Shown here one piece after another: positions 18,743 to 28,198 of a stretch of 64,000 nucleotides of DNA. The stretch is from Algoriphagus hitonicola (GTDB taxonomy: Bacteria > Bacteroidota > Bacteroidia > Cytophagales > Cyclobacteriaceae): contig NZ_FOPC01000004.1 in NCBI RefSeq assembly GCF_900113375.1, positions 62,001 to 126,000 of the forward strand. The letters run 5' to 3'. The notes under the pieces are model-generated. The model was not told the origin of the DNA. It was given only the letters and a program-made list of their open reading frames with translations, and did no database searches. Both the position numbers and the translations under genes were made by a program. Numbering within the stretch: the first letter of the stretch is position 1; every line of letters begins with the position of its first letter.

Positions 18743-21700
18743 TTAGTCTTTAATTACCTGGATCCAGCCCTTGAATTCATGTTCTCTGCCTGACTCATCT
18801 ACCGCCACTAAGACGTAGAAGTAAGTACCTGCTACCTGACCTGGGGCATCCCAGTCGTTGTTGTAGTTATCTTGCTCGAGCACATGATCACCGAATCTGT
18901 TAAAGATGGTAATGGTATTGCTCACAAACTTGCCGAGTCCCTGAACCTCAAAGGTGTCATTGTCACCGTCATTGTTTGGTGTGATCACATTTGGTATTCT
19001 AAATGGTCTGATCTCACTCACGTCAGAGTCCTCATTGTCAGATTCATCTGTGTCCTCTTCTTCGGCTCCTACCACGACCGTGTTGGTTACGGATCCTGCA
19101 GCGCCTGCTTTGACACGTACTCTGAATGTGATCGTAGCATCCGCTGGGAAGAATCCGATCGTCCAGGTGATGGTACTTCCCGTCACCGTAGTGGATACTT
19201 CTGCATTACTTGGATTATCTACCACCTCATTACTGATGTATTCTACTCCAGAAGGCAATTGATCTGTGATCTCAACATTTCTAGCATCAAATCCACCGAT
19301 GTTGCTGACTACGATTTCGTATTCAAACTCATCGCCTTCGAAGATGATGTCCTGAGTTGCTTCCTTGGTGATGTTCAAGTTGACATTGTCATTTTGCAAC
19401 CTAAAGACCACTAGGGCGTCATCACTATTTTCTGGGAAGACAGTCTCTCTTAGGATATATTCCAAAGTGTATTCTCTTGCTTCATTTACTCCTGGTACCA
19501 AGCTCAGTTCACCGTCATCATCAATCAAAAGACCGATGATTCCATCCAATTCTGTGAATTCGAAATCCACGTCATCTGGATCAGGTCGCTGTCCGTCCAA
19601 GAGATCATTCTCTAGGATGTTGCCCAATCGACCTCCGTAGCTCACGAAGTAGGTTCCGAAGTCATCATCATTTGCGATGATTTCTCTTGGACCGATTCCG
19701 ATCGTCACACTGTCCTCATCACCGATTTCGGTTTCGTCTGGAGTAGTGGCTGTAACATTGGCAATGTTGACGATTCCATCACTTTCCATGTCTTCCGCAG
19801 TAACAGAGTATTCCGTTTCAAGTACTTCTACCTGACCTGGAGCAAGGTCTCCGATGTTCACCTCAAGTTCGGTCAACGGATCAAGAACTGTGACATCAGT
19901 CAAGGTTACATTACCGGTGTTGGTTATGGTCAAGGTGTAGATTACCACATCTCCAACTCCTTGGATTTCGGTTTTGTCAGTTGTCTTGACGATCTGAATT
20001 TCTGGCAATTGAAGGGATTCGACTTCTTCAGATGCTTCATCCGAAACAGGAGTCTCATCAGGAGCTTCACCTTCCGCTATAGCCACGTTCAGAATTCCAC
20101 CTTCATTCAAGTCCTCTACCGTCACCACATATTCGGTGGTCAACTCTACCGTTTCACCTGGAGAGAGCGTTCCGATAACCTCCTCAAGTTCAGTCAATGG
20201 ATCCATGACAGTGACATTTGTCAAGGTCACATTTCCTGAGTTGGTTACAGTAAGTGTGTAAGTTACGATTTCACCAGCCTCAGAGACAGACTCTTTGTCT
20301 GCGTCTTTAGTGATCAAAATACTAGGATTAGGTGTAATTGGTGTCTCAACCTCATCTTCATCGGTTGGTGTTTCATCAGTTGGACTATCACCAGTCGCAA
20401 AGACGGTATTCAAGACAAATCCAGCATCCACATCCTCTTGGGTCACTTCATAATCTGTCGCAAGAACTTCTGATTCATTTGGAATCAAGGTTCCGATAGT
20501 TATATCTAATCCTGTCAATGGATCCTCAACTGTTACATTGTTCAAGGTCACATTTCCATCGTTGGTTACAGTCAAGGTGTAGGTAATTACCTCACCTGCT
20601 TCGGTTACTTCGGAGCCATTATCTGATTTCACAACACTGATTGATGGATTTTGAATCGCATTAACCAATTCGGTATCCTCAGAAGTCAGTTCGTTTCCGT
20701 CAACTTGGCCCGTTACCGTGGCGGTGTTGGTAATCAATCCCGCATCAATATCAGCTTGAGTTACTTCATAAGAAGTTTCAAGATTTACTGACTCACCCGC
20801 ACCAAGAACTGGAATGGTTTGAGTAAACTGAGTCAACGGATCAATTACCTCAACATCTGTCAAATCAGCTGAACCAGGATTGGTTACCACTAGCGTGTAG
20901 TTAATAATCTGTCCAGCAGATTCAACCACAGACACATCAGCAGTTTTCTCAATGGCAATTTCACAAGAATTGAAGGTCAACGTCACCGCAGTTCTGCTTA
21001 AGCTTGAACAGTTGGTTTCAGGATTCACAGCCTCAGCATAGTAGGTTGCAGTACCTAATCCAGTCAAGACTGGGTTAACTACTTCTCCACCAACCGGTGC
21101 ATTGTACCAAACGATTTCTAAACCATCGTCAACAAGGGCTGTTGCGGTCAAGGTCTGTCCTTCTTCGAAGAAACAGGCTACTTCGTCTCCTCCTGTAATT
21201 GGAGCATCGGGAGCCTCGTTGATTACTAGCTCTACTGGAGTTCTGGTTAAGCTTTCGCAACCCGTTGCCTCATTTACAGCTGCCGCGTAGTAAGTCACAT
21301 TCCCTACTGAGCTTAGACTTGGATTATCCGTAGTCTGATCTCCATCAGCAGTCGTGTACCACACGATGCTAAATCCATCAGGCACTGTGGCGCTGGCAGT
21401 AATAACTTCTGCATCACCTTCGCAGATGACATTTCCAACTGGGTTGGTAGGAGCATCTGGCGCCTCGTTGATCACAAGCTCAACCGGAGTTCTGGTTAAG
21501 CTCTCGCAACCTGTCAAATCATTGACAGCCGCTGCATAGTAAGTCACATCACCTACTGAACTTAAGCTTGGGTTAGCTGTGGTCTGATCTCCGTCAGCAG
21601 TAGTGTACCACACGATGCTAAATCCATCAGGAACTGTGGCAGTTGCCGTAATACTTTCTGCATCTCCTTCACAGATGGTTACATCAACCGGGTTAGTTGG

Positions 21701-24700
21701 AGCATCAGGAGCTTCCTGTATTTCTAGGGTTACTGGAGTTCTGCTTAAGCTTTCGCAACCCGTCTCATTATTAACAGCTGCTGCATAGTAAGTGATATCA
21801 CCTACCGTGCTTAAGCTTGGGTTAGCTGTAGTCTCATCACCTTCAGCTGATGTGTACCATACGATGCTAAATCCATCAGGAACTGTGGCAGTTGCCGTGA
21901 TGCTTTCTTCATCTCCTTCACAGATCGTCACATCAATCGGATTGGTTGGTACTTCTGGAGCAGCATTGATAGTCAAGCTAACTGCAGCTCTTTCAGCACT
22001 TACACATCCTGTAGTCTCATTGACTGCTTCTGCGTAGAAGATCTCAGTACCTACTTGATTCCAAGTAGGATCGACGACATTACCTCCCACCGGAGCATCG
22101 TACCAAACAATATCGTAATCGCCATCCACAGTTGCAGTGGCGGTCAAAGTTTGGATAGGATCTTCTTCACATTCCACTTGTGGCGCTCCTGCTATTGGAG
22201 TTGGTACGGAATCGACGGTTACTGTAGCTATATCACTGCTGACCACCCCACATTCTCCGGTTACTTCTACAAAGTAGTAGAGCGTACCTGCTGAAGTGGT
22301 AGACGGTACAAAAGTTGACCCCTCTGCTCCATCAATAGCTTCTGCATTTTCTTTCGTATTCTCATCATTCACAAACCACTGGTAAGTCAAGATTCCTTCT
22401 CCTGAAGCGATGACTGCAAGAGCAGTAGCTTCGTCGCCGATACAGTAAATATCACCTTCTGGCTGCGTGGAGATTTCGGTAGTCTCATCGACATCTACAA
22501 TCACCTCATTGGAATCTTCAGAAAGGTTAAACTGACCAAATCCTCCCGTAACGGTTGCGATATTGGCAACTTCACCATTATCGATGTCATCACTAGTGAC
22601 CGTGTAGGTTATTTCATAAATCCAAGTTTCTTCAAGACCTAGGATTCCATCTTCACCCGAATCACCACTAAGTGGTCCTGTGATTGCGGCATCAGACACT
22701 TTATTGTCAGTCACTTCTACATTAGAAAGGCTGACATTACCTTCATTGGTTACAGTGAATCGATAGGTAATCTCATCACCTTCAGTGATACAATCTGCAG
22801 GCTCTACTGCTTCTTTTAGGATAGCAATGGCTGGGTTTTGATTAAAGCAAGCCGTAGCTGTGTCAGAAATTTCATCAATAATAAATGCTGGTGGGACCTG
22901 ATCGCTAGTAACCGTGACTGCAGTAGCGGTATTTTGAAAACATTCTGCTTCAATCATTTGAGAAGTGATCGTCATGGTCAATTCCTCAAATTCGCTTGAA
23001 TCGAAGATGACTTCTTCTCCTGGTGCGATAGATGGAATCAAGAACTCAAAATCAAGCTGCTCATCTTCCACCAAAATATTGGTCAAGGTGACGTTTCCAT
23101 CATTGGTTACTGTGATGATATAGGATAGCGTTCCATTCAATTCTTTATCATTCACGTCAATTCTTTTATCAATAGCTAAAGATGGATCTTGACAAATTTC
23201 GATTTGAGTGACTTCATCATCTTCTATGGTCTCACCTGAAAGGTCAGATACATTTCCATAATCACCGACTGTGCCGGTCACCTCAGCCTGATTGCTAATC
23301 AATCCTGCTTGGGTATCCTCAGCAGTAATAGTATAAGTGGCGGTGTAAGTGGCAGTTTCACCTTCAAGCAAGGTGCCTTCTGGGCTATCTTCTGAACTGG
23401 ATACAAAGGCAATTGCACTTAGGGTACCCGTTCCAGAGAAGGTTTCTTCATCGATCGATACATTATCGATCGTTACATTTCCAGTATTGGTTACCGTAAA
23501 GGTGTAAATCAGATTATCATCTGTATCCAAGCAATTGTCTTCATTGGATGGGTCAGCGACAACAGTCTTAACCATAGCGATTGAACAATCATTGATGGTC
23601 AAAGTCACTGGAGTTCGCTCCTGACTTTCGCATTGGGTTGTATTATTTACCGCTGCTGCATAATAAGTTACCGTTCCGACCTCACTTAGGGTAGGAGAAT
23701 CGGTGGTTTCATCTCCATTTTCGGTGATGTACCACACCAGTGTTTCATTGTCTCCAACTTCTGCAGTGGCAGTCAAAGTCTGAATATCTTCTTCAGCACA
23801 TTCGATTTGATCGCCACCTGAGATAGGGGCGTCCACTTCATCTACCAAAATCGTGGCAACTCCTGAAGCTACAGGATCACCACAATCCCCGGTTACAACC
23901 GCATAGTAATAGAAGGTTCCAGCTACATCCGTTGCAGGAGTGTAAGTAGATTCATCAGCTCCTTCGATTTCTTCTCCTCCGGTATTGCTATCAGTATCAT
24001 TGCTAAACCACTGGTAAGTCAGACTTCCAGTTCCAGTTGCGCTCACACTCAAATCGGTTGCAGGGTCATCGATACAGTAAGTTGCATCCTCAGGGCTTTC
24101 CGTGATTGCAGTCGCTGGGTTAACAGTGATAGTTGATACACCTGAAGCTACATCCTCTCCACAATCACTTCCTACCACCACATAGTAATAAAAGGTTCCG
24201 GCTACATCCGTTGCAGGAGTATAAGTAGACTCATCAGCTCCTTCGATTTCTTCTCCTCCGGTGTTGCTGTCTGTATCATTGCTAAACCACTGATAGGTCA
24301 ATGTTCCAGTTCCAGTTGCAGAAACACTTAAATCTATTGCCGCATCATCGATACAGTAAGTTGCATCCTCAGGGCTTTCCGTGATAGCTGTCGCTGGGTT
24401 AACAGTGATAGTCGATACATCCGAAGCTACATCCTCTCCACAGTCACTTCCTACCACCACATAGTAATAGAAGGTTCCAGCTACATCCGTTGCAGGAGTA
24501 TATTCAGACTCATCTGCTCCTTGGATAGCTTCTCCTCCGGTGTTGCTGTCTGAATCATTGCTAAACCACTGGTAAGTCAATGTTCCAGTTCCAGTTGCAG
24601 AAACACTCAAATCATCGGCACTATCACCAATGCAATAAGTCGCATCGACTGGATCTGTGCTAATTTCAGTAATAGGATTAAACGTTACCGTAACTGTAGC

Positions 24701-26323
24701 AGTAGCATCAGCACAAACCTCTTCACCTGATACTGTATAAGTATAGGTGTCGTCTCCATTATTGGTCCAGGATCCTCCTTCATCAGGCGTTCCTTCCAAG
24801 GCATTAAAAAGTTGTTGGTTTGATGGAGTTTCTCCCTCACATATTGTAAGTGTTCCATCGGTACCAGCTACAGGGGCTCTTTCTACCGTAATACTCACCT
24901 GCACTCTAGCACTCTCACAACCAAACTCATTGCTCTGACTTACCCAAACAGAGTAAACACCAGGTACGCTAGTATCTACTGTAGGAGCAGGAGTAATTTC
25001 TGTATCTGAAATCTCTGTGCTAAAATATGCTAATTCAAAGCCTTCAAGAGCTGTGACGTCATAAGCCAAACTTCCCTCTGCCTGACAAACGGTATCATCT
25101 TCCACTGTAGGTACTGGCGCTTGACCTTGTTGAGTAATATTATATTCTTGACTATTGGTACAGCCCCTTTCGTCGGTTACGGTAACCGTGTATGTTCCAA
25201 CAGGAAGATTTGACTGAATTAATGCATCTGGATCATCAAACACAAAGTTTTCATCATCCGAGGTCCATTCAATCGTATACTCACCAAATCCTCCACTAAG
25301 CTCTGTAATTTCAATTTTACCCCCTGTACCCTCGGAACAATCAATATCCTCTCTTGAGGAAGAAAAGGTGATTGGATAATAAACAGTAACATCTTGAGTT
25401 TGAGAAATTGAAACACCATCATTGGTTACCGTTAAGGTAACTGGATAGGTTCCTGCTTCTTCAAATTCAAAGGAAGGATTCTCAAGTGAAGAATCTTCAT
25501 CATTATCATTATTAAAATCCCAAGAATAGGTATAAGGCAATTCAGGATCACCACCAGTAGTTTCATTGATAAAATCAACCTCTAATGAACAATCTGTAGT
25601 AAAATCAAATTGGGTAACTAGAGGAGTATTAACAGTAAATCCATCAGCCTCGAAAAAACATTGGGAATTACCAGATCCATCTGGACATGAAACATCAGAA
25701 GATGAAGCATTGCCAGTATTCCAAATCATGTAGAAATTTTTAATTTCAAAAAGTTTTCCATACTCCCAACTAAAATTTGCCACTTTATAAAAAGTGTCAT
25801 CCTCAAGATTTATCGTATTTGGGTTAGGACCATCTGAATCTACTGTTCTTACGCAAGTAGCAATAGTTTCAGTCTCTTCTCCATCTAAAAAAACATCATA
25901 TTGAACATGAGGATTGTAGGCGTTAGCTCCACCAGATCGCTGAACTCGTATCCAAATCGTACCAGGTACAAGGTCACCTAATTCGTAATTATCTGCCAAA
26001 AATTGTGCATCAAACTCTCCGCCTTCCTCATTTCTAAATTGAACAAAATCTACAGATACGTTATTCTGCGGACAGTTAGGGCTATTTATCACAAAAGGCG
26101 TAGCAGTGGTTATTACCGTAAAGCCATCAATACCATCAACTGTGGTACCGACATCGCTATTATTCCCTCCATTTCCACTATTTCCCTGAGCCATTAAATC
26201 TCCCGAGAATAGAAATACTCCTAGGAATAAAAACAGGAATACTTTTTGAAAAATCCCTTGGCACTCTGAAAAGCCTTTGCTTTTCGTGGGAGGGATGAAC
26301 CGACAATTGGATAAGTTGTCCAT
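18743..26323 (-). CDS. Giant T9SS-exported repeat protein (SprB-like adhesin)
   Basis: A 2526-residue surface protein. A long signal sequence (hydrophobic core about residues 28-42, ending DLMAQ) leads to a Gly/Asn-rich segment and a PKD domain (about 235-310). Ig-like repeats follow with a 93-residue period (three copies, about 545-830), then DUF11/DUF7507-type domains (about 910-1250). Next come Ig-like repeats with an 83-residue period (five copies, about 1375-1790) and DUF7507-type repeats of 107 residues (about 1795-2210), and another DUF11 domain. The end is a gliding-motility-type (type B) T9SS sorting domain, about 2440-2526, starting IPNVITPNNDGDND and ending GWIQVIKD. It is likely displayed as an adhesin or gliding filament. 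It heads the operon with PorP/SprF and the double-OmpA protein. It is very acidic (Asp/Glu/Thr-rich), suggesting calcium binding and possibly marine life. Confidence 0.93.
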   Translation of the reverse strand: MDNLSNCRFIPPTKSKGFSECQGIFQKVFLFLFLGVFLFSGDLMAQGNSGNGGNNSDVGTTVDGIDGFTVITTATPFVINSPNCPQNNVSVDFVQFRNEEGGEFDAQFLADNYELGDLVPGTIWIRVQRSGGANAYNPHVQYDVFLDGEETETIATCVRTVDSDGPNPNTINLEDDTFYKVANFSWEYGKLFEIKNFYMIWNTGNASSSDVSCPDGSGNSQCFFEADGFTVNTPLVTQFDFTTDCSLEVDFINETTGGDPELPYTYSWDFNNDNDEDSSLENPSFEFEEAGTYPVTLTVTNDGVSISQTQDVTVYYPITFSSSREDIDCSEGTGGKIEITELSGGFGEYTIEWTSDDENFVFDDPDALIQSNLPVGTYTVTVTDERGCTNSQEYNITQQGQAPVPTVEDDTVCQAEGSLAYDVTALEGFELAYFSTEISDTEITPAPTVDTSVPGVYSVWVSQSNEFGCESARVQVSITVERAPVAGTDGTLTICEGETPSNQQLFNALEGTPDEGGSWTNNGDDTYTYTVSGEEVCADATATVTVTFNPITEISTDPVDATYCIGDSADDLSVSATGTGTLTYQWFSNDSDSNTGGEAIQGADESEYTPATDVAGTFYYYVVVGSDCGEDVASDVSTITVNPATAITESPEDATYCIDDAAIDLSVSATGTGTLTYQWFSNDTDSNTGGEEIEGADESTYTPATDVAGTFYYYVVVGSDCGEDVASGVSTITVNPATAITESPEDATYCIDDPATDLSVSATGTGSLTYQWFSNDTDSNTGGEEIEGADESTYTPATDVAGTFYYYAVVTGDCGDPVASGVATILVDEVDAPISGGDQIECAEEDIQTLTATAEVGDNETLVWYITENGDETTDSPTLSEVGTVTYYAAAVNNTTQCESQERTPVTLTINDCSIAMVKTVVADPSNEDNCLDTDDNLIYTFTVTNTGNVTIDNVSIDEETFSGTGTLSAIAFVSSSEDSPEGTLLEGETATYTATYTITAEDTQAGLISNQAEVTGTVGDYGNVSDLSGETIEDDEVTQIEICQDPSLAIDKRIDVNDKELNGTLSYIITVTNDGNVTLTNILVEDEQLDFEFLIPSIAPGEEVIFDSSEFEELTMTITSQMIEAECFQNTATAVTVTSDQVPPAFIIDEISDTATACFNQNPAIAILKEAVEPADCITEGDEITYRFTVTNEGNVSLSNVEVTDNKVSDAAITGPLSGDSGEDGILGLEETWIYEITYTVTSDDIDNGEVANIATVTGGFGQFNLSEDSNEVIVDVDETTEISTQPEGDIYCIGDEATALAVIASGEGILTYQWFVNDENTKENAEAIDGAEGSTFVPSTTSAGTLYYFVEVTGECGVVSSDIATVTVDSVPTPIAGAPQVECEEDPIQTLTATATVDGDYDIVWYDAPVGGNVVDPTWNQVGTEIFYAEAVNETTGCVSAERAAVSLTINAAPEVPTNPIDVTICEGDEESITATATVPDGFSIVWYTSAEGDETTANPSLSTVGDITYYAAAVNNETGCESLSRTPVTLEIQEAPDAPTNPVDVTICEGDAESITATATVPDGFSIVWYTTADGDQTTANPSLSSVGDVTYYAAAVNDLTGCESLTRTPVELVINEAPDAPTNPVGNVICEGDAEVITASATVPDGFSIVWYTTADGDQTTDNPSLSSVGNVTYYAAAVNEATGCESLTRTPVELVINEAPDAPITGGDEVACFFEEGQTLTATALVDDGLEIVWYNAPVGGEVVNPVLTGLGTATYYAEAVNPETNCSSLSRTAVTLTFNSCEIAIEKTADVSVVESAGQIINYTLVVTNPGSADLTDVEVIDPLTQFTQTIPVLGAGESVNLETSYEVTQADIDAGLITNTATVTGQVDGNELTSEDTELVNAIQNPSISVVKSDNGSEVTEAGEVITYTLTVTNDGNVTLNNVTVEDPLTGLDITIGTLIPNESEVLATDYEVTQEDVDAGFVLNTVFATGDSPTDETPTDEDEVETPITPNPSILITKDADKESVSEAGEIVTYTLTVTNSGNVTLTNVTVMDPLTELEEVIGTLSPGETVELTTEYVVTVEDLNEGGILNVAIAEGEAPDETPVSDEASEEVESLQLPEIQIVKTTDKTEIQGVGDVVIYTLTITNTGNVTLTDVTVLDPLTELEVNIGDLAPGQVEVLETEYSVTAEDMESDGIVNIANVTATTPDETEIGDEDSVTIGIGPREIIANDDDFGTYFVSYGGRLGNILENDLLDGQRPDPDDVDFEFTELDGIIGLLIDDDGELSLVPGVNEAREYTLEYILRETVFPENSDDALVVFRLQNDNVNLNITKEATQDIIFEGDEFEYEIVVSNIGGFDARNVEITDQLPSGVEYISNEVVDNPSNAEVSTTVTGSTITWTIGFFPADATITFRVRVKAGAAGSVTNTVVVGAEEEDTDESDNEDSDVSEIRPFRIPNVITPNNDGDNDTFEVQGLGKFVSNTITIFNRFGDHVLEQDNYNNDWDAPGQVAGTYFYVLVAVDESGREHEFKGWIQVIKD
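19700..20930 (-). repeat. In-frame tandem repeats, 321-bp period, inside the adhesin
   Basis: A recurring segment around CAAGGTCACATTTCC is found at 19901, 20222 and 20543 (spacing exactly 321 bp, 107 codons), with a diverged fourth at 20861 (318 bp). Each unit encodes one DUF7507-type beta-sandwich with the core TLTVTNxGNVTLxNVTVxDP. Confidence 0.85.
20960..22200 (-). repeat. In-frame tandem repeats, 249-bp period, inside the adhesin
   Basis: The anchor TTCTGG/TTCTGC (AGTTCTGGTTAAGCT context) occurs at 20992, 21241, 21490 and 21739, and in diverged form at 21988, an exact 249-bp (83-codon) register for five units. The central units are nearly identical over long stretches. Each encodes ICEGDxExITATATVPDGFS followed by IVWYTxAxGDxTTxNPSLS. 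Confidence 0.9.
23840..24690 (-). repeat. In-frame tandem repeats, 279-bp period, inside the adhesin
   Basis: Three units in an exact 279-bp (93-codon) register, with the anchor CTGAAGCT at 23863, 24142 and (as CCGAAGCT) 24421. Nucleotide identity between units is visibly high, including synonymous sites, which suggests recent duplication or gene conversion. Each encodes LTYQWFSNDxDSNTGGE and TFYYYVVVGSDCGEDV. Confidence 0.9.
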
Positions 26324-26763
26324 ATTGATAGAATTTAAAATTTTTTCGAGTTCGTTAATTCTTCGTTACTTTTCTCATTTTCAGCTCTTTGGGCCTTTTT
26401 CCTTTTGGCCTTTTGATCTGAGCTCCAATACCTGCCCTGTGTTTTTTAAGGTTTTTGATTCCCTTTACTCATCTCACAAGCATATATTTGCCATAAAAAT
26501 ACACTTTTATGTTTTTCATATCCAAACTTTATTTGAAAAATATTTTTACGTAATGCAATTTTTTTGGTATGAAATTATTTTTTATGCCTATAAAAGTACT
26601 TATTGTTTAATGAAAACCCCAATAATGATAAACAAAACGGCCCTTTTAAGCTCTTTTACTGTCTAAAGTCAGGTCATTTGATATAGATCAAAAAAATCAA
26701 ATTTTCTGTAGCACTCCATACTTTAAATTTACATTTCGTCGTTTCTCTTTCCTTTCACCCATT
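26324..26763. other. Divergent intergenic region, AT-rich
   Basis: This 440-base gap separates the divergent adhesin operon and the aldehyde dehydrogenase gene. It must hold both promoters, but I found no perfect TAnnTTTG on either strand at a convincing distance. An open plus-strand frame covers much of it, but its composition is Phe/Ile/Tyr-rich and looks like AT-rich noise. Confidence 0.5.
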
Positions 26764-28197
26764 ATGGACATCTTTGAATCTCGAATAAACTCATCTGATT
26801 TCTCCCAAATTTTTGATTATCAATACCAAACAGCCTTGGCCTGGAGAAACTCCTCCCTCGAGGAAAGAAAAAATCGAATCGTCAAAATCCGCGACTGGGT
26901 AAAAACAAATCAAGACGCTATTCGCAAAGCGCTCACCGACGATTTTAACAAACCATCTATCGAAACTGATCTCAGTGAGATTTTTCCTGTGACCTCGGAA
27001 ATCAATCATGCCCTCAAAAATCTCAAGGCATGGATGAAATCAAAAAAAATCAAAACTCCCCTCTCCATGACTGGGACCAGTGCCTGGATTCAGTACGAAC
27101 CCAAAGGTAGGGCTTTAATCATTGCTCCCTGGAATTATCCATTCAGCTTAGCCATTGGTCCCTTAATTTCTGCCCTGGCAGCAGGATGTCCTGTCATGCT
27201 AAAACCCTCGGAAATGACTCCAGCCACCTCCTTATTAATAGAGGAGATGATTAATACTTGTTTTGACTCAGAAGAGGTCTCCGTAATTTTAGGCGATGCC
27301 AAAGTGGCCGAGGGCTTGCTCGCTTTACCTTTTGATCATGTATTCTTTACCGGGAGTCCGCAGATTGGCAAACTCGTGATGAAGCAGGCCGCTAAACACC
27401 TCAGTTCAGTTACTCTCGAATTGGGAGGAAAATCCCCAGCCATCATCACTTCCTCAGCAGATATCCAAGACGCTGCGCAAAAAATCATATGGGGAAAATT
27501 AATCAACTGCGGGCAAACCTGCGTAGCTCCTGACTATATCCTAATTCATCAATCACAGCATAAGCTCTTGCTCTCTGAATTAAGGCTAGCCATCCAACAA
27601 TACTATGACCCGCAGTACAAAGGAATAGAACAGTCCCCTGATTATGGACGAATCATCAATGACAGGCATTTTCAGCGCCTGGCCGGATACTTGGATGACG
27701 CGATCGAGAAAGGAGCTCAGTTGGAGTTTGGTGGTACCGTTAATCAGCATCACCGCTACATAGAGCCTACCCTACTTTCCAATATAAATGAGTCCATGTC
27801 GATCAGTCAGGAGGAGATTTTTGGTCCGCTACTGCCGATTTTGACTTTTGATGATATTCAAGAGGCAATCGACTATGTGAATGGAAAACCCAAACCTCTG
27901 TCACTTTATATATTTGATCAGGAAAAAAGCGAGCGGGAGAAAATACTCCTGAGCTGTAGCTCTGGAAATGCCGTCATCAACGACTGTGTCCTGCAATTTC
28001 TTCATCATGAATTCCCGTTTGGAGGAGTAAACAACAGTGGTATCGGAAAATCCCACGGATATCACGGTTTTTTGGCTTTTAGTAATGAAAAAGGAGTGCT
28101 CAAACAACGCGTAGGCCTTAATAACGTAACGCTATTGAGGCCACCCTATGGGATCAAAACAAAACAAATCATCAACTCCTTAATCAAATGGTTCTGA
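26764..28197 (+). CDS. Aldehyde dehydrogenase (class 3-like)
   Basis: A 477-residue NAD(P)-dependent aldehyde dehydrogenase that oxidises aldehydes to carboxylates. The catalytic Cys is C253 (NCGQTCVAPDY) and the general-base Glu is E219 (VTLELGGKSPA). The cofactor loop FTGSPQIGK and the substrate-end motif EEIFGPLLPI are present. The lack of a long N-terminal extension and the C-terminal FPFGGVNNSGIGKSHGYHGF place it with class 3 / fatty-aldehyde-type enzymes. The C-terminus carries a hydrophobic/basic tail (IINSLIKWF) that might touch the membrane, as in fatty aldehyde dehydrogenases. It is followed after one base by a lipoprotein esterase, so the two are co-transcribed. Substrate is inferred only loosely as a medium- or long-chain aldehyde. 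Confidence 0.93.
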   Translation: MDIFESRINSSDFSQIFDYQYQTALAWRNSSLEERKNRIVKIRDWVKTNQDAIRKALTDDFNKPSIETDLSEIFPVTSEINHALKNLKAWMKSKKIKTPLSMTGTSAWIQYEPKGRALIIAPWNYPFSLAIGPLISALAAGCPVMLKPSEMTPATSLLIEEMINTCFDSEEVSVILGDAKVAEGLLALPFDHVFFTGSPQIGKLVMKQAAKHLSSVTLELGGKSPAIITSSADIQDAAQKIIWGKLINCGQTCVAPDYILIHQSQHKLLLSELRLAIQQYYDPQYKGIEQSPDYGRIINDRHFQRLAGYLDDAIEKGAQLEFGGTVNQHHRYIEPTLLSNINESMSISQEEIFGPLLPILTFDDIQEAIDYVNGKPKPLSLYIFDQEKSEREKILLSCSSGNAVINDCVLQFLHHEFPFGGVNNSGIGKSHGYHGFLAFSNEKGVLKQRVGLNNVTLLRPPYGIKTKQIINSLIKWF

Positions 28198-28198
28198 T

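Noticed and set aside
21102-22294. Several plus-strand open frames of 60-80 codons in a row antisense to the adhesin
   Set aside because: They recur with the 249-bp period of the coding repeats and are antisense images of them, with no start context of their own.
20960-24690. Regularly spaced repeats that look like a CRISPR array
   Set aside because: Periods (249, 279 and 321 bp) are multiples of three, lie in one open frame and encode Ig-like domains; there are no short identical repeats with unique spacers or cas genes.
26277-26666. A 129-codon plus-strand open frame upstream of the aldehyde dehydrogenase
   Set aside because: Composition (Phe, Ile, Tyr, Lys) and AT-rich DNA point to chance; it overlaps the adhesin start in antisense.
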